In this document: one piece after another, positions 58,611 through 64,000 of the stretch
Layout of the letters: the number at the start of each line of letters is the position of its first letter
How positions within the stretch are numbered: position 1 is the first letter of the stretch
NCBI GenBank assembly: GCA_022432975.1
Contig: CM039515.1
Coordinates: forward strand, 19,595,554 to 19,659,553
Source of the DNA: Begonia masoniana
Taxonomy: Eukaryota > Streptophyta > Magnoliopsida > Cucurbitales > Begoniaceae
Direction: 5' to 3'
Length of the DNA: 64,000 nucleotides
Made by a program: the position numbers and the translations under genes
The notes under the pieces: generated by a model
The model's database searches: none
Told to the model about the DNA's origin: nothing
What the model saw: the letters and a program-made list of their open reading frames with translations, nothing else

Positions 58611-58672
58611 ACTTGCTAATCTAAAATTTGATTTTTCAATTTTGCAGATTATTCAAATCTCCGTATATTACA

Positions 58673-60073
58673 ATGGCTGAGAGACTAATTATTAGGCTAA
58701 AGGGTGGACCTCCAGAACGTCGGGCAACTTCAACGTCTTCACAGGCCAGATCGTCAAATAGGCCAGTGAGGCCGCCATCGTTGAATCGGCCAGAGTTTTA
58801 TTCTACTGAATATCGCACCCTGGCTTGTGAAGATGCAGTTCAATCTAGATTTGTTACACCGATCAGTTACGCTTTCAAAGTACGTTGATTTTGCATGTTG
58901 GGAGTCTTTGGGCATACAGGAGATGTTCGACAGAATTGGCCTGCAAGGAGTGTATAATGTGCGTGGCGATAGCTGTGACCGGATTGTTCGCTTATTCTAT
59001 GCGAACATGAGCTTTTCCGGCAGATCGGGAACTATAAAGACGTACATCTTAGGTACGGAGATTTTGATTACTCCTGAGACGGTCAATCAGTTGATTGGTT
59101 TTGCTGGAGAAGGGGAGGAAAGATACTACCAATCAGTTCGGAACTGTCCTTTCATGGGAACAGCCGAGGGAACCGAGTTCTTAAGGCAAATTAACCGAAA
59201 CAATGACATTGTGGGGTCCCTTAAGCCGAGAGCTAGAGACATGAATGCAAAAGCTCACGTAGTTCACAACATGGTGTGTCACACCCTTTTGCCGCGACAT
59301 GGCCATAGAGATCTCGTTAACTTCATGGATCTCTACGTGATGGAGAAACTATACAGCGGCAGGATGTTTGACCCCGGTTTTGTGATACTATGTCACATGT
59401 GTGAGATCGGACGGACCCGAAACAAAAATTTGCCGTACGGTGTGTTGATTATGAAGATTGTGGAGCATTTTCAGATTCAGTTACCTTCTGATGTGCAGAT
59501 GCGAAGACAGCGGGCTGGTGAGGTTTTCGGAAGGATTCATTTGGTTAGGATGGGCCTCGTCGAAACAGACGGGATATGGACGTCCAGAGCAGATGAGGTG
59601 GCCTTCCAAGATGACACTCATATAGAGCAGCCTACGGCCACCACGCTTCTAGAGACTAGTAGGGCGGATACAGTCTCTATTACAGACAGACTCGATCGGG
59701 TCGAGGTGAGGCTGACGGAGGTGGTGGCCTCCATGAAAGTGATGATGAACTACCAAAGAGATATGTTCGCCTACCAGAGAGAAACTAGGCAAATCATCTT
59801 TGATTGGATGGGGGGTCATGACGATGGGGGCGAACAGATGGGGGCCGATGACGACGGCGAAGCAATGGAGGGCGATGCTGACGACTCCCAAGCTATAGAG
59901 GGCAATAATGAGGACGTCCAACCGATGTCTGGTGATGATGCAGGTACATTTCAATCCATTTTTTGCTTTATTATTTCAATTATAACTATTATTTTGTAAC
60001 ATAACCTTTATTGTGTGCAGATAGGAGATTATCTGCCTATGAAGTGGAAGTCCAACCCGATTATATTTTATAA
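58673..60073 (+). CDS. Plant 'putative transposon protein' (Transposase_32-like) gene, two exons, one frameshift
   Basis: The start is ATG 58673 (MAERLIIRLKGG, then a Ser/Arg/Pro-rich segment), preceded by ATTTTTCAATTTTGCAG, a likely 3' splice site of a leader intron. Between about 58827 and 58888 the frame must shift by one to continue as TLSKYVDFACWESLGIQEMF. The core reads VRGDSCDRIVRLFYANMSFS, EILITPETVNQLIGFAG, YYQSVRNCPFMGTAEG, RDLVNFMDLYVMEKLYSGRM and a VEHFQIQLPSD segment. A helical DRLDRVEVRLTEVVASMKVM and an acidic tail (GGEQMGADDDGEAMEGDADD) follow. Intron 59944-60020 (GT...TTGTGTGCAG) joins DDAG to a last exon ending in RRLSAYEVEVQPDYIL and TAA at 60071-60073. No catalytic function is known for the family. 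The frameshift may be real or a base-calling error. Confidence 0.72.
59944..60020 (+). other. Intron of the 58673 gene
   Basis: The 77-base T-rich intron has GTACAT at the donor and TTGTGTGCAG at the acceptor. Splicing replaces a hydrophobic read-through tail (SIFCFIISIITIIL) with a short polar C-terminus. Confidence 0.75.
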
Positions 60074-60186
60074 TTCATTTTGAGAGACACTAGTTTGATG
60101 TATTCATGAGTTTGATGTACTGTACTTTATGTTGGATGCACTGTAGTATAAACTTTATGTTGGATGTATTTTATGTTGGATGTATT

Positions 60187-62355
60187 TGTAATGCCCCGAG
60201 TTTTCTAAACTAAGTTCGTTACTCATAAATCCGAACATAACTAGAAAATTTTGGACCAAATTTAAAACTTCGCTCAAAAGTCAAATTTGAACATTTGCTA
60301 AAAACACAAAAATTTGCAGCAGAAAATCTTTGAGCAAAGCAAAATTAAGCAAAACTATAAAACAGTGTTCGAATAATCAGTTAAAATATTAAAAATTAAT
60401 TCGGACAAAAGAGATGAAAGCTTAAACGTAAAATACTCAAAATTCGTAAAAAGTCAAACGCATCTGCCGCTAAACAAGGTCAACGAAAAAGGCCAGAAAT
60501 AAAACTGAAGGCTTCCACCGATGACGTCAGCCGGAGGAATCATTATTCCAACTTCAGCCGATCGCAAAACAACAAGTTTTGCTACTCGCATCTACCGATG
60601 ACGTCAGCCGGATGAATCATCCATCCAGCCTCTGCCGATCAAAAAATGACAAATACACTTGCTCACATCTTCCGGTAGATAAAATACTCAACATCATCCG
60701 GTTACAAAATGACAAAAGACTTTTACCTTCATCATCCGATGGATAAAATACTCAACATCATCCGGTTACAAAACGACAAATTTTCTACTTATATCTTCCG
60801 ATGGCTTCCACTGAAGACATCATGCGATGACTTTACTGAAGACATCATCCAATGACTTTACTGAAGACATCTTCTGATAGACAACAGAACAGCAACTCTA
60901 CATCTGCCGATAGACATCATCTACCGATAGATCAAAAATACTCAACGAAAACAGCATAGCAACAATTTCGCTCTAACAAAGAAAACTCCGACTACCAAAA
61001 GAACTTGAGCAATTTACTAAAATTCGTTCAAAACCACTTAAATCCGAACACTACTCCAACATTTGGTAAAAATCACTATTAACACCAACAGAATATAATT
61101 GTCTGGAAGAAAATCTCAAAGTGAATTCAGAAACATTAAAACTACTACTGTCATAAAACTCAACAAATTTAAATCGATTCATTGTCCATTAAACCTTCAC
61201 AACTACTGACAACAGTTAAGCCGCCTCATCAGAACACCAAGTCGAGACTTGGGTGTGCTCCTCCAACCTGTCTAAACCTCATTGTGCTCAGGAAAAATAC
61301 CTTCAGAAGTTTCTTCACCTACATCACAAAACTCATCCATTAGCCTAATGCTAAGTAAGCAAAGCGATAATGAAATGAAATGCTGAAGAAAAATTCCTAG
61401 ACATGCAGTTTCTACTTTCACATCTCTGTTGCATATGCATTCATTCACTGATCTGATCCCTCAATTCCATTGGGAGTGGGATCAGCTCTCCCAAATTTAT
61501 AAATCCTCTTCATCAGTTAAGGGGCGGATTACTTCCCTTAATAGCTATAATGATCTTATATTCCACTTGGGAAGTGGATCAATCTTCCCAAAGTTATAAA
61601 TCCCTTCATAAGTTAAGGGGTGGATTAGTTCCCTTAATAGCTTGTCTGTTACAATCATTACATTCCTTACCATGCCAATACATAAAAATTCATTTTCGTA
61701 TTCTTTCAAAAACATGATGTATGACATACAGAAAATATTCAAGCACACACACAACCTACTGTTTTGTGATGTAGGCCCGAAGACACATGCATACTTTAAT
61801 TACCTGGTCTCCTGAAAAAACGTCTCGGTGATTGGCTACTTCAAGAGCTTACTCAATCCTAAAATCATAGACAGAGCATACATTAAACTTTCTCTAATCT
61901 TCATTCTAAACCGCTAGAAATTTAAGGAAACTAGTTTGGAAGCTTAGTTCATTGTGCACTCCCGATTTACCACAACAACTGAACTAGCTCACTCATACGG
62001 CATCCTCAGAACTCACATTTATGCTCTCCCAATCATCGATAGCTACTAATGCAGCAAGGAATCGAAACAGAACTCACCTATTTTGGAGGAGAATCGAGTA
62101 GAAGGATTGCCTAGAGAGCTTTACTGCTTGAGCTGAAGACCGAAAGAGGAAAAATGGGGAATAGTGGCAGCTATAATGTATTAATCACAAAGCTTCTTTC
62201 CTTAAATAGGTTATCCATTATAAGCTCTCAATTTACCATTATGCCCTTACTTAGTCACTCATTAACCTAATTAATATTTCCCTCAATTTTCTCCACAACA
62301 TGCTTACTATTAAATAATGGAATAGAAATTGGTTTAATAGAACCGGGTGTTATAG
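60187..62355 (-). mobile_element. Solo LTR related to GypA
   Basis: The 2169-bp sequence starts TGTAATGCCCCGAG and ends GAACCGGGTGTTATA, with a perfect GTATT duplication (60182-60186, 62356-62360) and no internal domain. Its last ~150 bases are nearly identical to the GypA LTR end, and it holds the paired TGGATCA/TTCCCTTAA repeats (61450-61650). It has only two to three copies of the 26-bp unit (about 60803-60880). The orientation is inferred from GypA. The likely origin is unequal recombination between LTRs of a full element. Confidence 0.92.
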
Positions 62356-62386
62356 TATTTTAGTTAGATGCACTTTAGTTGTATGT

Positions 62387-63498
62387 ATTTTAGTTGGATG
62401 TAAATATATAGTAGTTACATGTATTTTGGTTGGATGCATTTGATCTTTGGTGCAAAATACTGGACCTATTTGGGCTGTCGAATTTGCAGGATAATACTAG
62501 CTATGGAGGAGTCAAAAAACAAAGGAAACTCTGCCCAATTTTTTTCTCACTTGTGAATAATCAATTTTTTAACTACCTTAGTTGCAACATGCACATCTGA
62601 AGTTCTGGTAACTTCCGCAGATCCGCCAAAGGAAATTGTCAGTAACACCATTTTCTGCTAGTCTTACACTGATTTGAGGAGAAATTGATCTTCAACCTAG
62701 GGAATCTACAGCAACGTTTACATCTGAATTTGTAGGAACCTCATGAAGCCCACCAAGTAAATCCTCTGTATTACAAACACGAGCTGCATCTTCAAATGGT
62801 CTTAAATTGATTTTGGGAGAAACGAGACTACAACCTGGGGCGAACAACTCATTTGATGGTGCGACATGTGCTGTTACTACAGAGGATTTCTTGTGTAGGC
62901 TTCTGGGAGAAAAGAAGTTTTAACAAAACAACTCATTTGCTGTTACTACAGAGGATTTGTTGTCCCCATCGTCATCGCCCGGAAGCCTACACAACAAATC
63001 CTCTATAGTAACAGCACATGTCGCACCATCAAGTGAGTTGTTCGCCCCAGGTTGTAGTCTCATTTCTCCCAAAATCAATTTAAGACCATTTGAAGATGCA
63101 GCTCGTGTTTGTAATACAGAGGATTTACTTAGTGGGCTTCATGAGGTTCCTACAAATTCAGATGTAAACGTTGCTGTAGATTCCCCAGGTTGAAGATCAG
63201 TTTCTCCTCAAATCAGTGCAAGACCAGCAGAAAATGGTGTTACTGACAATTCCTTTGGCGGATCTGTGGAAGTTACCAGAACTTCAGATGTGCATGTTGC
63301 AACTAAGGTAGTTGAAAAATTGATTATTCACAAGTGAGAAAAAAATTGGGCAGAGTTTCCTTTGTTTTTTGACTCCTCCATAGCTAGTATCATCCTGCAA
63401 ATTCGACAGCCCAAATAGGTCCAGTATTTTGCATCAAAGATCAAATGCATCCAACCAAAATACATGTAACTACTATATATTTACACCCAACTAAAATA
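62387..63498. repeat. Large inverted repeat, 517-bp arms, 78-bp spacer
   Basis: The left arm 62387-62903 is the reverse complement of 62982-63498 with only scattered differences. Outer ends are TATTTTAGTTGGATG and CCAACTAAAATA; inner ends are GTGTAGGCTTC and GAAGCCTACAC. The spacer repeats a piece of the arm (CTGTTACTACAGAGGATTTG). The plus strand of the right arm reads as protein for about 110 residues with one TGA. Transcription across it would give a long hairpin RNA. No clear flanking duplication was found. Confidence 0.95.
62957..63340 (+). pseudogene. Unrecognised repeat-containing coding fragment in the right arm
   Basis: The frame reads SSELFAPGCSLISPKINLRP, FEDAARVCNTEDLLSGLHEV and PTNSDVNVAVDSPG, then TGA, and continues in frame with RSVSPQISARPAENGVTD, FGGSVEVTRTSDVHVATK and VVEKLIIHK before a stop. 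Two imperfect ~43-residue repeats (SPGC-x-x-x-SP-x-I-x-x-RP ... EV-x-x-x-SDV-x-VA) are visible. The left arm carries the same TGA on the minus strand, so the stop predates the inversion. I do not recognise the family. It looks like the C-terminal part of a larger protein. Confidence 0.45.
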
Positions 63499-63823
63499 AA
63501 TCAAACTAAGTTTATTTTAGTTACAATAGAAACTAATATATTTATATGTAACTACTATATCAAACTAATAAACTAAATCAAACTACTAAACTAAATCAAA
63601 CTAATATATTTACATGTAACTACTATATATTTACAACCAAAATACATGTAACTACTATATATTTACACCCAACTAAAATAAATCAAACTAAGTTTATTTT
63701 AGTTACAATAGAAACTAATATATTTACATGTAACTACTATATCAAACTAATAAACTAAATCAAACTACTAAACTAAATCAAACTAATATATTTACATGTA
63801 ACTACTATATATTTACATCCAAC
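63460..63823. repeat. 182-bp direct duplication next to the inverted repeat
   Basis: Two copies at about 63460-63641 and 63642-63823 share TACATGTAACTACTATATAT, AAGTTTATTTTAGTTACAAT and ACTAAATCAAACTACTAAAC. They repeat the outer end of the right arm. Confidence 0.88.
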
Positions 63824-63824
63824 T

Positions 63825-64000
63825 AAAACTAATCAAACTACTAAACTAATCAAACTACTAAACTAATCAAACTACTAAACTAATCAAACTACTAAACTAA
63901 TCAAACTACTAAACTAATCAAACTACTAAACTAATCAAACTACTAAACTAATCAAACTACTAAACTAATCAAACTACTAAACTAATCAAACTACTAAACT
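63825..64000. repeat. 17-bp satellite array, running off the window
   Basis: The unit ACTAATCAAACTACTAA is repeated about ten times with almost no variation and is cut by the window end. The unit derives from the neighbouring AAATCAAACTACTAAACT motif. Confidence 0.96.

Noticed and set aside
62387..63498. A foldback or MULE-type element with 517-bp terminal inverted repeats
   Set aside because: No target-site duplication was found at the outer ends, and the 78-bp interior contains only a partial repeat of the arm. An inverted duplication is the simpler reading.

Overview
This is a plant nuclear window, most likely from a eudicot. The evidence is eukaryotic gene structure (a GT-AG intron in the gene at 58673), DUF313-type plant B3 genes, plant-specific LTR retrotransposons (Tekay/Del-like Ty3-gypsy, Sirevirus-like Ty1-copia) and 5S-bearing Cassandra TRIMs. 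I cannot name the species. At least 80% of the window is transposable elements. Almost every coding region is broken, and no bacterial-type feature is present.

Layout. 1-1199 is AT-rich flank that includes a B3 promoter region. A B3 gene starts at 1200 and is split by GypA (minus strand, 1616-12195, 5-bp duplication AAAAG). Its 3' part resumes at 12196-12458. Then follows an LTR-less plus-strand gypsy remnant, GypD, in three pieces (about 12459-13405, 48568-49161, 50037-52850). GypD is the outermost layer of a five-level nest. Cassandra-1 (12541-13371, CCTAC) and a Sirevirus (minus, 13406-48567, GAAGA) sit in its gag, and Cassandra-3 (49162-50036, CTAGA) sits in its pol. The Sirevirus contains a non-autonomous LTR element, Lard1 (17060-22708), and GypC (25282-46561). 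GypC contains GypB (29562-42292, ATACT), and GypB's protease contains Cassandra-2 (35481-36305, GTGTG). Each nested boundary was read directly from LTR ends and target-site duplications.

After GypD come a truncated copia element (about 52890-54530) and a rearranged B3 locus (54915-56714) in which one 0.67-kb segment is duplicated. A minisatellite and a run of regular hairpins (57230-58610) lead into a two-exon gene of the 'putative plant transposon protein' type (58673-60073). A related ORF lies inside the Sirevirus at the env-like position. Next are a solo LTR related to GypA (60187-62355, GTATT), a 517-bp-arm inverted repeat (62387-63498) that can form a long hairpin, and a 17-bp satellite running off the window.

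The only reading frames that look possibly functional are the 3' B3 copy (55799-56341) and perhaps the gene at 58673, which itself has one apparent frameshift. The most unusual features are the inverted repeat built from a coding sequence with about 43-residue repeats, the hairpin cluster upstream of 58673, the transposon-protein ORF carried by the Sirevirus, and the satellite-like arrays growing inside gypsy LTRs.
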